Counted from the first letter of the stretch, positions 41,651 through 53,396 are shown. The stretch: DNA of 64,000 bases from Cricetomys ansorgei (GCA_026225945.1 JAMJFZ010000770.1:3648501-3712500), one strand, 5' to 3'. Notes: generated by a model from the sequence alone, not told the origin. Translations and numbers: made by a program.

Positions 41651-42640
41651 TGATGGCAATATTAAGGCCATCCAGAGCAAGGAAGGCACAACTGCAAAGG
41701 GCAAAGCCTAGTTATTGGCAAGCCTGGGCTTTCTCTCCTGGATAGCTGTACTCTAGATGGTTGGAATAAGAGGTTCTGCTCAGAATGCCCTTCAAAGGCC
41801 ACATCATCCCCAGGAGCACCCTCTGTAGATGCCAGCCCTCTTCTGTTTTCTGGAGGGTGACACATAGCTTTCACTAGGCTCCAGTACAGTTTGTATTTTC
41901 ACTACACAGGGTGTTTTAAGAAAAATATTCTCCCAGGTGTTCCCTGGCATGCTCTGGTTTTCCTTATCCTGTGCAGAGCATGGAGATCCCCTCCTCAGAC
42001 TCTGGCTTAGAATGGTTTTCTGGACCTGAGAAGGGGCAGTGCAAGCTGCAGCAACCCACTGTGGGTTCCAGGACTGAGCACTAACTTACGTTCGATCACA
42101 TTTCCTTCAAGTTCAGACTGCACGTGACCGCCAAAGTTCAAGAGCATGGGAGCCTGGGGTGGGATGGCACGGGAAATACCACAGCTACTCTTCTCCCTTG
42201 CGTTCACATCTGTTCCAAAAGTTGGCTGTGATCAGGCAGCTGGGTTCAGCAGGGTCTTTCTTCACTGATTCCCTGTGCTGTAAAACAGTGGAGTTGGATG
42301 CTTTAAAGGAGGAGCCTGTCTGCTGCTGGGGCAACAGGACTAAGTGCCTCTTCTGGGGTGGGGGATGGTGGTGGGGGTGGTGACTACAGTCAGCAGCAAA
42401 GCTGACTGCCCACCTGACTGGTGCACATTCACCATATGCAGGTAATCTCCTACCCTGGGTCTCCATACTGTAGAACCACAAAGAACCCAGTCACTCATTC
42501 ACATGCATGCTTCTTAATCCAACCCGTTTATATCGAGCTGTTGTAATAAGTTGCATGCCAGTGGCTGGTTAGACATGATGACTGAGGTGGGCTCAGAGGC
42601 AATGAGACCTGTTCTTACAATAACAGGATGGAGCTCCCCT
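41651..42640. other. Unique sequence; G-rich spot at 42354-42382
   Basis: GGGGTGGGGG followed by GGTGGTGGGGGTGG has quadruplex potential. Otherwise nothing recognised. Confidence 0.45.
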
Positions 42641-42649
42641 GTGCAGGAG

Positions 42650-42690
42650 AGCTGTGTGTGTGTGTGTGGTGTTGGGCGGGGGGGGGGGAC
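42650..42690 (+). repeat. (TG)n plus poly-G
   Basis: A short TGTGTG run is followed by GGGC and about twelve consecutive G, a potential quadruplex former and a likely sequencing-error spot. Confidence 0.85.
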
Positions 42691-43539
42691 TCAGAGAGGC
42701 AACAGCAGCCTCAGCAACCTGGGGAATACATAGCAGAACCTGCTAGGAATGCCCAGTTTATTGTTCTTACCCAGTTACTTGTCGAAGCGCTTTAGCCAAG
42801 GTTCCCCCCTCCCTTCTTCTTTTGGATTAAATATGCATCATGTCCTACAGAGCATGCTGGGAATGCAAATTAAATTCTGGAGGAAACAGGCCAGAAACCA
42901 GATTGTTATGCCATAATGTGACTGTCTCAGAGCAAGCCAAAAAGCATGATGGGAATACAGAAGAGGCCACTCCCCTATCTCACTGAACATCTCACAGGGC
43001 TTCTCAGCAGGTAATGAGTGCTCACACTCTTGACTACAAGTTGGGAGTGCTGTGGTATTGTAGAGGCCTAGATGTTTTGTCCAAGCCAAGGCATACTCAC
43101 AGGCCCTCTTCCTGTTGCCTGAAATCTCTGGACCTCTCTGGTCTGGTCAGATGGTCTCAGCCTTTTTGGGCCCTCCTTATGAGTCCAGCCACAGCTTGAC
43201 ATTGTTCAGAATCTAAAAGGAAGAGCTCTGGGCTCAGCCTACCACATTCCTGTTGTTCTGCTTCAATAAGAGCCCACAGTTGAGGAGACCATCTACCTGC
43301 CACTGGACGTCAGGCACAGGGGACCCTATGTAGAGCACATCTTGCTCCTCTCAAAGAGTCCTTACCTTGCAAGAACAACTTCTAACTGAATTTGAGGAGG
43401 AAAAAAATAACTTCAGGGTTGTTTTTTTATCCAAGGCTGATGTTGAGATGTTGAACAGTGATGTTTTTCCTGCATCCCTCCCTGTGGCATTTTGTAGTGC
43501 AACTTGGAGGTGACATCAACTGAACCCATTTATCAAATG
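42691..43539. other. Unique sequence, nothing recognised
   Basis: Contains an octamer-like ATGCAAAT at 42865-42872. No repeat or gene recognised. Confidence 0.45.
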
Positions 43540-43760
43540 AAAGTCAGGCATAGAATAGCTTTACTGATAAAAGCAATATGATTGTTGCGATTAACAAAGT
43601 ATTTGACTCTATTAAATAAAATGCTATCGTTCCAAACCCAGTATCAATAAAGAATACTGACAAAGATTGATTTTCTGTTTGTCATTCTCCCTGTTGTTTA
43701 AACAGAACAACAGAAGCGAAGTCCACATGGGCTTATGCCTATAAATAGTGTCTGCTTATT
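43540..43760. promoter_or_regulatory. Candidate conserved non-coding element (enhancer-like)
   Basis: Repeat-free AT-rich block with CpGs retained (GTTGCGATTAACAAAG, CTATCGTTCC, GAAGCGAAG). SOX-like AACAAAG at 43593, PBX/HOX-like AAGATTGATTTTC near 43664, FOX-like TTGTTTAAACAG near 43696, and a MEF2-like CTATAAATAG at 43740-43749, a perfect CTA...TAG palindrome. No competing explanation in simple repeats or transposons. Conservation is inferred. Confidence 0.4.
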
Positions 43761-45216
43761 GAGGGAAGTGTTTAGGGTGAACTTGCTGTGTGACTGGACA
43801 AATCTCCCCACCTCTTGGGTTCAGTGGGCTCCATAACACGGGACTAGCATCACTATACCATGGGAGACAGTAAAGGAAATGAGGAAAGCAAGGGAGAGTT
43901 TTCTGTGGCATCTTTGATCTCCTCTATCATCCTGTTTTAATTTGCAGCCCCTTCAGAGCCACTCAGCATTGGAGCTCCTGATAAAAGGAGAACACAGCAC
44001 TTAGATGAGAGGTCGTTTCCTGCCACCTTGAGCTCACAGGGACACCCAGTTCCAAAGACCTGAGAAATGGTCTCACCTACAGAGGCCCCAAAGGGAGGCT
44101 AAGGAGGTTTCTATTCTTCAGTAGCAAGATTTCTCCACCTCCCACATCCAAGGTTTGTACAATTTTTGAAGGGCCCAGAGTTTCTTCCTTGGTTGGGGAT
44201 GAAAGGAACAATAAGGAGGTTTACCTTCAAAAGCCCACCCAGGTTCCTGTAGCCGCCTCCCTCTGCTGCAGCGCTGCTGTGAATTATGCATGAGGTTCTG
44301 GTGGAGCTGTGTGCTTTTTCAAATATTTCTCTAATTGATGAGTGGGGCTTTGATGAATGTCTGTAGATCCCAGAGCATCTGATCACAGGAATTCTGTCTT
44401 GTTCCTCCTTGACAGATGTTTATTTGACTTAAAAGGGGGTGCAAGGTCCAAGGAGCTGCCTCCCTTTATTGTAAACAGAAATCCTACAGTTTTGTTCTCA
44501 AATCCTAACAAGGACCGTTCTCTGAGGAAAGAGGTCTGGTACCTGCCATCAGTCAGATGAGCAGGCCTGGGGCAAATGTGCAGCCCTCACCTAGGCTGAG
44601 CCTTCGTTTTATCCAGAGTGTTCTTCTGTCTGGTGAGCAGTGCTTTCTGGGCATCATCTGTGAAGACAGACAGAACCCCCTAGAATCAGAACGCACAGGT
44701 GTCAGAATGAGCACCAAAAGCCGGGATGAGACAGTGCATCTCCTGCTGCTGAACTGATCGTGATCTGGTCCCAAGGCCCCGGCGGAGCACGAGAATGCTG
44801 GTGTGTAAAGAGATGGGCTGCCTCCGAGGCCTTGAACAGCCTCCTGATCCTCAGTATGGGGCTTATATACTTCCCTAGTTTCTCCTCCTAAAGAGAGACA
44901 GGGCTCCACATCCCAGCCCAGCATCAGAAAACCTCTTCCTCCCACTCATCTCTCCCCTCCTGCCACTCCTTTACCCAGGACCCCAGAGTCCCAGCCCCCT
45001 TGGGGATCTAGGTATGATCTTGTAAGACATGATCTTCCCATGAAGCCTTTCTGATATTCCATGTTGTGTCACGCATTGCCACCCTTGTCTGTTCAAGTGT
45101 TTAATGTGCTGTGTTGCACCCATCTGTGTCACACAGTGACGGTGCATGACGTTAGGTCTAATACCATAGATGGATTGGGCTCTTGCTCCCACCTGTCACT
45201 TCAGAACACAAAACCA
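43761..45216. other. Unique sequence, nothing recognised
   Basis: 44275-44345 (GAATTATGCATGAGG, CTCTAATTGATGAG) has homeodomain-like motifs. The rest shows nothing identifiable. Confidence 0.45.
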
Positions 45217-45893
45217 ACACACACACACATACATGCGCACACACACACACACATACACGTGCACACACACACACAGACATACACACGTGTGCACACACAC
45301 ATACACATGCACACCCACACACATACACGTGCACACACACACACACATACACGCGCGCGCGCACACACACACATACACACACACATACACGTGCACACAC
45401 ACACACATACACGTGCACACACACACACAGATACACACACACATACACGCGCGCAAACACACACACATACACACATACACACACACAGATACACGCGTGC
45501 GTGCACACACACACATACACACACACATACACGTGCACACACACACATACACGTGCACACACACACACAGACACACACACACATACACGCGCACACACAC
45601 ACAGACATACACATGCGCACGCACACACACATACACGCACGCGCACACACACATACACACACATACACACACATACACGCACACGCACACACACACGCGC
45701 GAGCACACACACACACACATACACACATACACACACACACAGATACACGCGCGCACACACACATACACACACACATACACGCGCGCATGCGCGCGCGCAC
45801 ACACACGCACGCGCACACACACACGCGCGAGCACACACACACACATACACACATACACACACACACAGATACACGCACGCACACACACATACA

Positions 45894-45942
<49 letters not shown>

Positions 45943-45962
45943 GTGCGCGCGCACACACACAC
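45217..45962 (+). repeat. Compound (CA)n/(CG)n/(TA)n alternating purine-pyrimidine array
   Basis: About 745 bp built from AC, AT and GC steps in near-perfect purine-pyrimidine alternation, with occasional CAGACA or CAGATA breaks. ATACACGTGCAC and ATACACGCGCGC modules recur every 20-40 bp. A longer block beginning GCGCGAGCAC occurs near 45697 and again near 45825, 128 bp apart, so segments have duplicated. All six frames are open for 250-310 codons purely because no stop codon can occur. GC alternation suggests strong Z-DNA potential. Confidence 0.97.
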
Positions 45963-46139
45963 ATTTATTTATTAAGTTGCTGGAGTATAGTTCATTCTTC
46001 CTGGAAGGGAGTCTCCTTTCTCTGGCTTCCTGCTTCCCAGCTCAGGGACTTTTGCCAGTACACTGTACCTGTGTTGTCTGCACCCAATCTGTCTAGTCCA
46101 GTGGGTATGGAATACGGAAAGAGATAAGCAAAGACTTAA

Positions 46140-46525
46140 TCCTTGCATTGTTTAGTTTTCATTGTCCGTTAGTCACAAACTTAAAGTTACCTGGGAAGAA
46201 GAAAACTCAACTGAAGAATTGCCTAGATCAGACTGGCCTGTGGGCACCACAGACTGGTCTGTGGTGATTTCTTGTTTTATAATTTATACTGAAGAGCCCA
46301 GCCCCTTAGGAAGGCAGGTCTGGGAAGTATAGGAAAACTAGCTGAGCAAACCAGAGAGAGCAAACCAGAAAGAAGCATTCTTCTGTGGTTTCTACTTCAA
46401 GCCCCTGCCTTGAGATTCTGCCTTGGGTGTCCTTCAGTGATGAACCATGAGCTATAAAATGAAGAAACCCCTTTCCTCTCTATGTTGCTTTCAGTCATGG
46501 TGTTTCTCACAGCATCAGAAGGCAA
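46140..46525 (+). mobile_element. ERVL-type LTR
   Basis: GAATTGCCTAGATCAGACTGGCCTGTGGGCACC, AGCCCAGCCCC, CTTCAGTGATGAACCATGAGCTATAAAATGAAGAAACCCCTTTCCTC, TTGCTTTCAGTCATGGTGTTTCTCACAGCATCAGAAGGC follow the same order as the LTR at 29553. The polyadenylation signal is mutated (AAATGAAG for AAATAAA). Contains an inverted repeat at 46245-46266. Confidence 0.75.
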
Positions 46526-46689
46526 GCTAGAGCATGCCCCCTTCCTTTGCCTTAGGGCCCACCATGCACAGCAACACATCTCCGAGTCTCTGACCTGCAG
46601 AAGCTGCCTGGAGGAAGGCAATCTCTATTCTTCAGGGTGTCCAAGGCTTCTGGGTAGCTTAGTCTTCATTGCCCACTGGACTGAATTTG

Positions 46690-46930
46690 CACTTACCCAG
46701 GGAATTGGTGAGGCACAGGTGTTGGTTTATCTGTGAAGTTGCTTCCAGAGAGGCTTAACTGAGGTGGGAAGATCCAGCCTTAACATGGAATGCTCCAGCC
46801 CAGCATCAGAAGTGTGAAATATGGGCTTCATCCCTTTTCTCTGCTTCCTTTCCACCATGGTGTGAGCTGTTTTGCTCAACCATGCCCTCCTCCAATGACA
46901 GAACCATTAGCAAAGAATTAATTGATTGAT
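46690..46930 (+). mobile_element. ERVL-type LTR fragment
   Basis: TCTGTGAAGTTGCTTCCAGAGAGGCTTAACTGAGGTGGGAAGATCCAGCC matches an ERVL/MLT2-like LTR interior. TCCACCATGGTGTGAGC follows. The ends are unclear. Confidence 0.5.
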
Positions 46931-47534
46931 TTGTTCTTTGGAGTTGTTTCAGATGTTTTGGTGACAGTGACCAATAGGGATTCAATGGATAAGTACATCA
47001 AGGTGTTTGAGGAACCTTGCTGCCTAGACTGAAGCCATACCAAGATGGCTTTACCAGGGTCCAATGTTTCCATCCTGGTGTTGTGAGGTAAGTCCACCAG
47101 AGAACACTCATGGATACTATTAAAACTGAAAGAAAGTCTTTATCACTGGTCAGAGGCTATAAGGGGAACTCATGCAGCCTGGATCCCCGCAGTTCTATGT
47201 CTTTTATGTACAAAGTCACATCCTGGTTGACAGAGCTCAGTCATCAACAACAGTTACCAAAAAGCAGAATCCAGAAGCCAAAAGCCAACGTAAGTATATT
47301 TAGGGACTTGTCTGGATCCTGGAACTTGGTTCCAAGTCTTTAATGGATTAGGTCTTTGTTCCCATTTTGGCAGGTTTGGGGGCCTACATGCTGGCATTTA
47401 CAGTCAGAATGGCACCTCTAACATGGTGCCAGTTGTGCTAAGGTCTGGGGCTTATTACACTGGGCAGAGGAGAATAAGAAGAGATGCCACAGTTGATAGT
47501 CTTCCAGACCCTAAAGACACAGAGTCTTAGACAT
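46931..47534. other. Unique sequence, nothing recognised
   Basis: Nothing identified. Confidence 0.4.
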
Positions 47535-49170
47535 TAAAGGACACTAAGGCTGCTCTAAAAATGGCTCTATATAGAAACATTTGAAAACTTAAATGAAACA
47601 GAGCACTTATTTTAGAAATGTATTTAAAACTCTCTCAGGAAAATAACAGATAATTTGAATAGTTTTACATTTATTAAAGAAATAGCTCCCAGTTTAAAAA
47701 GAAAATCTCCCAGGAAGGAAAACTCCAGGTCAAGATGGTCTGATGGACATATTCTGCCAAATATTTAAGAAAGAAATAATAGCAATTCTGTATAACTGCT
47801 TCTAGAAATAGAAGAAGGAACAATTCATAGCACATTTTATAAGGCTACTATTGCCCTGAAGTCAAAACCATGTAAAAAATCATCCAGAAAGAAGAAACTC
47901 CAAGCAAATATTCCTGTGAATACAAATAGAAATGAGCAGTGGAGCACAACAGACTCCTAGACGCAGACCGGTGCAGAAAGGGCAGCAAGGTTTTTGACAA
48001 ATTCATTGGAGATGGGGTTATCTTTTCACCAAACACCACTTGAGATGATAGAAGATCTATAACCAAACCAAAACAAACATGGAAAACAGAAACTTCTCCC
48101 AGCTCACGTGAAATCAATTGGAGATCTAGATGTTAGATGGTAAAACTGATGGGATAAACATGAGGAAACCTTCATGAGGCTTCATGAGGCAAGTGGTTTG
48201 TTTCGCCAAAGGAACGGAATCCACTGAACGAACTCAAAATCAGAAACTCAAAATCAGTTTCCCCTTGGGAAACACTGCCGAGAGAATGAAAAGACAGTTG
48301 GTAGCCCGAAAGAGACGATTTATTAATCATCTATCCAACAGAGCATTTGTTGTTCAAATTGAACCGAAAAATTGTTCAAATTCAACCGAAGAAACGCAAT
48401 GAGCCTACTAACCAAGTGGACAAGCGATCCGAACAGATACTTCTTAGAAGATACGCAGGCAACAGGGAAGTTCACAGAATTCAAAATAGAGTAAAAGTAC
48501 CTTAAGATAACCTGAGGATATATTACAACGGCATTCTGGTTTCATTTCTGTTGCTGTGATAAGACACCCTGAGCTAGAGGAGGAAGGTTTGTTTAGCACA
48601 CAGTTCTGGGTCACAGCTCAACACAGTAGAGAAATCAAGACGCAGGAACTTACAACAGCTGCTTCCATCCCACCCATGGTCAAGTGCAGGGAGAAATGAA
48701 TGCCTGCATGCTGACTTTTAGCTTGCTTTCTCCTCTTTCATCCAGTCCAGAACCCAAGCCCAGGAAACGGTGCTGTCCACTTTTAGGCTGAGCGTTTGCA
48801 CACCGATTAACATATAACCAAGATGACCTCCCTCTCACATGCCCACAGGCCAACCTAATCCAGATAGTTCCTCCCTGAGACTCCCTCCTCAGGTGATGCT
48901 AGGTTGTGTGTAGTTGACAACAAAAATTAACCATCGCAAATACTAATAAAAATTTCCTAAAATTAAAAAAAATCTGGTGATTGTATGGAACAACTGGAAC
49001 TCCATGTGCTGTAATTATACAGACTATAAACACCCTGCATATTCCTTCAAGACTGTGTGAGACATTAGATGTAAGGTCCTATTGGCAGAAACATGAGGAC
49101 TCAATCAATAATCTTCACCTGCCAAACGGATCTACACCCAAGGCTGTCCACAGAGAGTCATAGGCAGGAA
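47535..49170 (+). mobile_element. L1M LINE ORF2 fossil, interrupted by an LTR
   Basis: In ORF2 order: CTAGAAATAGAAGAAGGAACAATTCATAGCAC and GGCTACTATTGCCCTGAAGTC (47803-47865), AAGAAACTCCAAGCAAATATTCCTG, GTGAAATCAATTGGAGATCTAG (near 48108), AACACTGCCGAGAGAATGAAAAGACAGTTGG (near 48271), AGACGATTTATTAATCATC, GTGGACAAGCGATCCGAACAG. After the LTR at 48540-48942, ATTGTATGGAACAACTGGAACTCC (near 48979) is the next ORF2/3' block. All frames are broken. Confidence 0.75.
48540..48942 (-). mobile_element. ERVL-type LTR, antisense, inserted in L1M
   Basis: TTTCTGTTGCTGTGATAAGACACCCTGAGC at the start. CTAATCCAGATAGTTCCTCCCTGAGACTCCC and CAGGTGATGCTAGGTTGTGTGTAGTTGACAACAAAAATTAACC at the end give the antisense LTR start. 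It separates two collinear L1M parts. Confidence 0.8.
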
Positions 49171-49739
49171 TAACTTAGATAGCCAGCATAAATAATTCCT
49201 GTTGTGGTTCCAGGAGCTGCAGTAGGAGAGGTCTAGGAGGAGCAGAAAGGGACTCTGGGAGAATGGAGAATGAGCAGTCAGTGTCTTCCAAGGCGTCAAC
49301 AGTCAAGACCTGGATGGGAAAAGATAGAAGAGGTATACACCGGAGGCCTGCACTGCTTGTCTTTGGGGTCACTTTGTCTGGCCCCAGCCTCATTTCTTCC
49401 TCAGACACAAGAGAATCTATCCTCTGTCCTCAGATTTTCAGGAGTTCTTCCTTCAGGAGAGCAGTTCAAGCCCAGCCTCCACCACTGGGTTCTGACTTCT
49501 GCTTCTCATTATCCTGGTAGCTCCTGCTCCCTCCTCTCTCAACACAGGCTGCCATCTTGGCTTGACCCCACAAGCATCTCTTGGATGTAAGCATCTATTT
49601 CTATCTCACCATCCCTTAGCCAAGTGGCCACTTTCTCTTGCTTTCATGAATGATGACAAGCTTCCCAAATTAGCGTGGTCTTTCTTTATCCTCCGTGCTG
49701 ACCTGACCCCTGATAAAGTTGTCTGAGAGACCTTAAAAC
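49171..49739. other. Unique sequence, nothing recognised
   Basis: Overlapping plus frames at 49263-49590 show no domain. Nothing identified. Confidence 0.45.
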
Positions 49740-50165
49740 AAAATTTGAGGCAGTCCCTCTCTGCTTTATAATGTTTGATGGCCTCTACTGCTCCTACGAG
49801 GAAGGATATATCCCCAACGGGGCCAGTTTCCCCCCACTCACCTCTCTGTGTTCCAATACCTCATATTTCTCACCGAATGTGCCACACTTCTGCCTGTCTC
49901 GAGGCCTTTGAACCAGCTGTGCTCTCTTTCTAAGACAGCTCTCTCTCCCCCAGTCATCTGTCTCTACAAATCTTTTCTCAGCCACCTCCTCTGTTCCCCA
50001 TTAGCCTGTGCTTTCTTTCTTACATTTGCTTTATTACATTCCCTGATCGTCCGCATGCTTGTCTCCCTGCTAGTCAGTGTCCTGCTACTTTGCTGGCCAC
50101 TCACGCAAACTCACTACCTGGCATGTGGAAGGAGCTCTTCAAAAGAAATGAGTGAATTTATGACC
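49740..50165 (+). mobile_element. L2-like LINE 3' region
   Basis: CCAATACCTCATATTTC, GAGGCCTTTGAACCAGCTGTGCTCTC, AGCCACCTCCTCTGTTCCC, CTGTGCTTTCTTTCTTACATTTGC, GTCTCCCTGCTAGTC and ACCTGGCATGTGGAAGGAGCTCTTCAAAAGAAATGAGTGAA run in L2 3'-end order (GCCTTTGCACTTGCTGTTCCC...CCTGGCACATAGTAGGTGCTCAATAAATG...GAATGAA). The 136-codon frame over it is not a host gene. Confidence 0.6.
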
Positions 50166-50304
50166 ATCGCAGATGATAGCTGGTCCTATGTTCGCCCCTT
50201 GCTCCTGGGTGACCTTTGGTCCCCTTCATCTCCAGCCATTTTTAGGGTGTCACACTGACATATGCACGTATTCACACTTGCACCATTTGGGAATGACCGT
50301 GTCT

Positions 50305-50535
50305 CACAAATGTTTTCTTTCTCTTTTGGAGATAGGGCTCACTTAAGTACCCCAGGATGGCTTTGACGTCTCCTTATAGCTGAGGAAAATCTTGAATTTC
50401 TAATTGTCTTGTCTCTATCCCCCAAGTTCTGGGATTATAGGCATGTACTACCAAACCTTGTTTGTATGGTGCCAGGGGCTGAACCTGGGTCCTCATGCAT
50501 GCTAGACAAATACTCTACAGACTCAGCCACACCGC
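50305..50535 (-). mobile_element. B4-type SINE, antisense
   Basis: TTTTGGAGATAGGGCTCACTTAAGTACCCCAGGATGGCTTTGACG, CTCTATCCCCCAAGTTCTGGGATTATAGGCATGTACTACC, GGTGCCAGGGGCTGAACCTGGGTCCTCATGCATGCTAGAC, CTACAGACTCAGCCAC. This is the fused B1-like and tRNA-like structure of B4 read on the minus strand. Confidence 0.88.
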
Positions 50536-51524
50536 AAGCATGCTCTCAGGACATTTGAATAGTCTTTTCCATGTTTCACCAGACACTCAGAATAGGCCAG
50601 AATAGCTCATGGAGCCAGCCAAAGCCTTATGAAGGAATCCACTGGAAACAAGGCCACAACTTTCCTTAGGGCACTTTAATGCTTTAGCCTGGAGTTTGTG
50701 GAGTCCTGGATGGTATTCAATAGGAGAAGAATGTGATATCACAGCTCCAGAGATGCTGGGACAGCCACACAGAGCTTTGTTCTGGACTTCAAATGTCCTC
50801 TGCGAGCCGGTTGGTCTGGTAAAGAAGAGGAAAGGCTCTGGGGCTTGGGTTAGGCTCACCACAGGAGGCCACTGTTATTGAAATGGCAGAGCCCAGCTCC
50901 CAGCTTTTAAATCAGATGCCTCTTTCAATTAAGACATCCCCTGGGATGTCTTAAACAGCTTCTCTCTAGTTTATGGTGTTTCAGCAGAGGAGGGAGTGAG
51001 AAGCAGGCTGTGTCTCAAGGGGAGCAAGAGAAGAGAGATCCAGTGACCCCACATGCAACTGGATGGAGCTCTGGGGCAGGCGGAAGGTACAGGCTCCATG
51101 TGGGAATGGAGTAGAATGGCCAGGAAGAGCATCCAGGTGCTCTAGGCTCTGTGTCACCTTCCTTTCTAAGAACAAATCCTCCCATAGTCATGGAGAACAG
51201 TGCACAGATTCTTGCTGGCTGCTGTCTTCCTCAGCTATGTCTTGGAGAGGTCTCAGCTTTCAGTCAGGTTTACATAAACTCTGAGCAGAGCCAGCTTGGT
51301 CTGTGGCAGTGACTGATCCTGGTCCATGACTGGCCTGCAGTCCTTCAATCCCCAGATAAGAGGAAGGGACTTTGCAATGACATCTGATGCTTCTTTCACA
51401 GCTAACTTCCAGGGATGAACGAGTGGCTTCTGGGAGCCTCCCTGGCTCTGCTGCAGACAATAGGACAGGAAAGCACATAATTTCTCTTCTTCAGTCACCT
51501 GAAGATCAGGGAATGGTCCTGTGC
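50536..51524. other. Unique sequence, nothing recognised
   Basis: An inverted motif, GACATCCCCTGGGATGTC, lies at 50933-50950. Otherwise nothing identified. Confidence 0.45.
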
Positions 51525-51690
51525 AGTGGTGTCACAACCCCGAGTTCAAATCCTCCTGGACCCCTTTCAAGTTTCATGACCTTGAACTAGTTGTGTAGCT
51601 TCTCTGAACTGCTAAGTCTGTGAGAAACACAGGCCATTTCGTAGCCCTGAGCTTAGCCAGTGGCCACTCAGGGTAATGTCCATACATTGC
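51525..51690 (+). mobile_element. MIR SINE
   Basis: CCGAGTTCAAATCCTCCTGG, TTCATGACCTTGAACTAGTTGTGTAGCTTCTCTGAACTGC follow the MIR core order. Confidence 0.65.
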
Positions 51691-52369
51691 TGCAAACAGC
51701 AGCTACTATTTCTGGGCAGGAGGGGTGGCCATTCCACAGGCATTAGACTTCTCTAAGAGCTGTGACCACCTCAGTGTCACCCACAAAGCAACCACAGCAG
51801 CAGAATCTTGGTGAAGCAATCCAGAGTGGAATGCTGTCCCCTGGTGTGAAGAGTCCCCCCAGGACAGGACTTCAAGTGAAGAGCCACACTGGCTTCTGCC
51901 CAGGGGCTGAATCCTTGCCTACACTCTGGGAGGTGGTTCTGCAACCCCAGAGTGCTCCTTCACTCCATGAAGTGTGAAAGCTCTCTGTGAAGTCCCCATA
52001 CAGAGCACAGAGTCTCAACCCCAAAGGGAAGCTCTAGGAAAAGAGCAGACAGCAATGTTTGCCCAACAAGTCCGGAAGCAGGAATTTTCACCCGAGAATG
52101 AATGCTTAAAAGTTGATAAGAGCATTTCTGAGGCAAGCAAATGACCCTGTTCATCTATCACCACCAAGAAGAGGGAACAGTCTATGACAGACAACTAGAG
52201 GGGCTCCTGAGTGTCCAATGAGCTAGTAAGAGGGTGACACTGCCCCTGCTTTCACCATCTGCTCCAGGAGCCCGTCGCTGAGTCTGCTTATCACTGTGAG
52301 GATGAAGCTCAGGCTAAGGACAGTTACCTCTGGCTTGCAGAACCCCAGTGACAGAATTTGGAGAAGCAA
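51691..52369. other. Unique sequence, nothing recognised
   Basis: Nothing identified. Confidence 0.45.
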
Positions 52370-52560
52370 TCACTGGGCTTGGGTTCTGATGACAGCACTG
52401 GCTTCACAAGTCTGACTGTGTGATTCTGAGTTGCAATGAAACCTTCTTAAGTTTCTGTGTCCTTGTTGGCAGAGAGCAAAACGGGATGATGATGCCCACC
52501 TGAGATAATTGTCGTGCAACTCAGTGGCATCCAGCCCATGGCAGTGTTTCACCCAGTGCC
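52370..52560 (+). mobile_element. MIR SINE
   Basis: CTTGGGTTCTGATGACAGCACTGGCTTCACAAGTCTGACTGTGTGATTCTGAGTTGC, ACCTTCTTAAGTTTCTGTGTCCTTG and GAGCAAAACGGGATGATGATGCCCACCTGAGATAATTG give an almost complete MIR. Confidence 0.8.
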
Positions 52561-53396
52561 CTAGTTTGGGAGTTTAAAACCTCACCTGATCACATGGCTG
52601 GACAACAAAAGACAGGGAGGCACACCAATGGATCTCTATCCCACCTGAGTAGGGTGGCATCAAATGAGGGGCTGACCTTGACCCTGAAGAGGTCCTTTTT
52701 GTGTTCTTTGTGGAGAGTCAGCATTTACCAATGTAGCTGCCAGGGCTACTCCACAGAGAATGCAGAAGGGAACCACAGTGCATGGCTGTTTTGTGAAAAC
52801 CAGACCCCGTTCCGAGCCTCAGGCCAGGCATGACTTAATGAAATCCTGTTTACCCCTGGCCAGAGCAGCAGCTTTCAAGATTTTCTTGAAAACACAACCC
52901 AGATGGCCCAGGCACTTACTTCCTGTGCATCAAGAGAGAGGTGTGTGTCCCTTCCAGGTGGCTGCCCCATGGCAGGGACACTCTGTGCCTCACAGCTCAC
53001 AGGAGTTTAGGGTTCCAAGGCTTTCTCCTTATCCTGTTCCCTTTGGCAACATCAGCCCTGATTCTGGAGGCCAGAGGGAAGCCTCACTGTGGAAGCAGCC
53101 CTTGGCTATAGAGAGGCTGGTTTAGACCCTCCACAGCAGAGGCAGGTGTGAGCAGCCCAGGCCAGCGCCTGCCTCCTGGGTTGCTGCTCCAAGAGGTGGA
53201 GTTTCAGGTGCTCAGCCTTGCCCTGGGCCACACCTTGGTTTACACCTTTCTCTCCATCTCTGTGTCCCACCACACCTTGTGTACTCAGACCAGCCAGTCC
53301 CAGTGTCCTGATGTTCTGATACGGGAGGAGTTCTTGGTGGCATTGTCTAGTATCACAAGCAGGTAAGTGGGCCACTGAGAAGATGGGAGCACTGAG
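52561..53396. other. Unique sequence, nothing recognised
   Basis: Frames at 52594-52833 and 52760-53125 lack domains. Nothing identified. Confidence 0.45.

Noticed and set aside
45061..46127. Six long open frames (253-314 codons, both strands) over the CA array
   Set aside because: The His/Thr and Cys/Val dipeptide products come from a stop-free dinucleotide repeat open in all frames. There is no codon signature or flanking gene structure.
49848..50258. 136-codon plus frame with hydrophobic stretches
   Set aside because: It lies on an L2-like LINE 3' region, whose pyrimidine-rich text gives Leu/Ser/Phe-rich translations.
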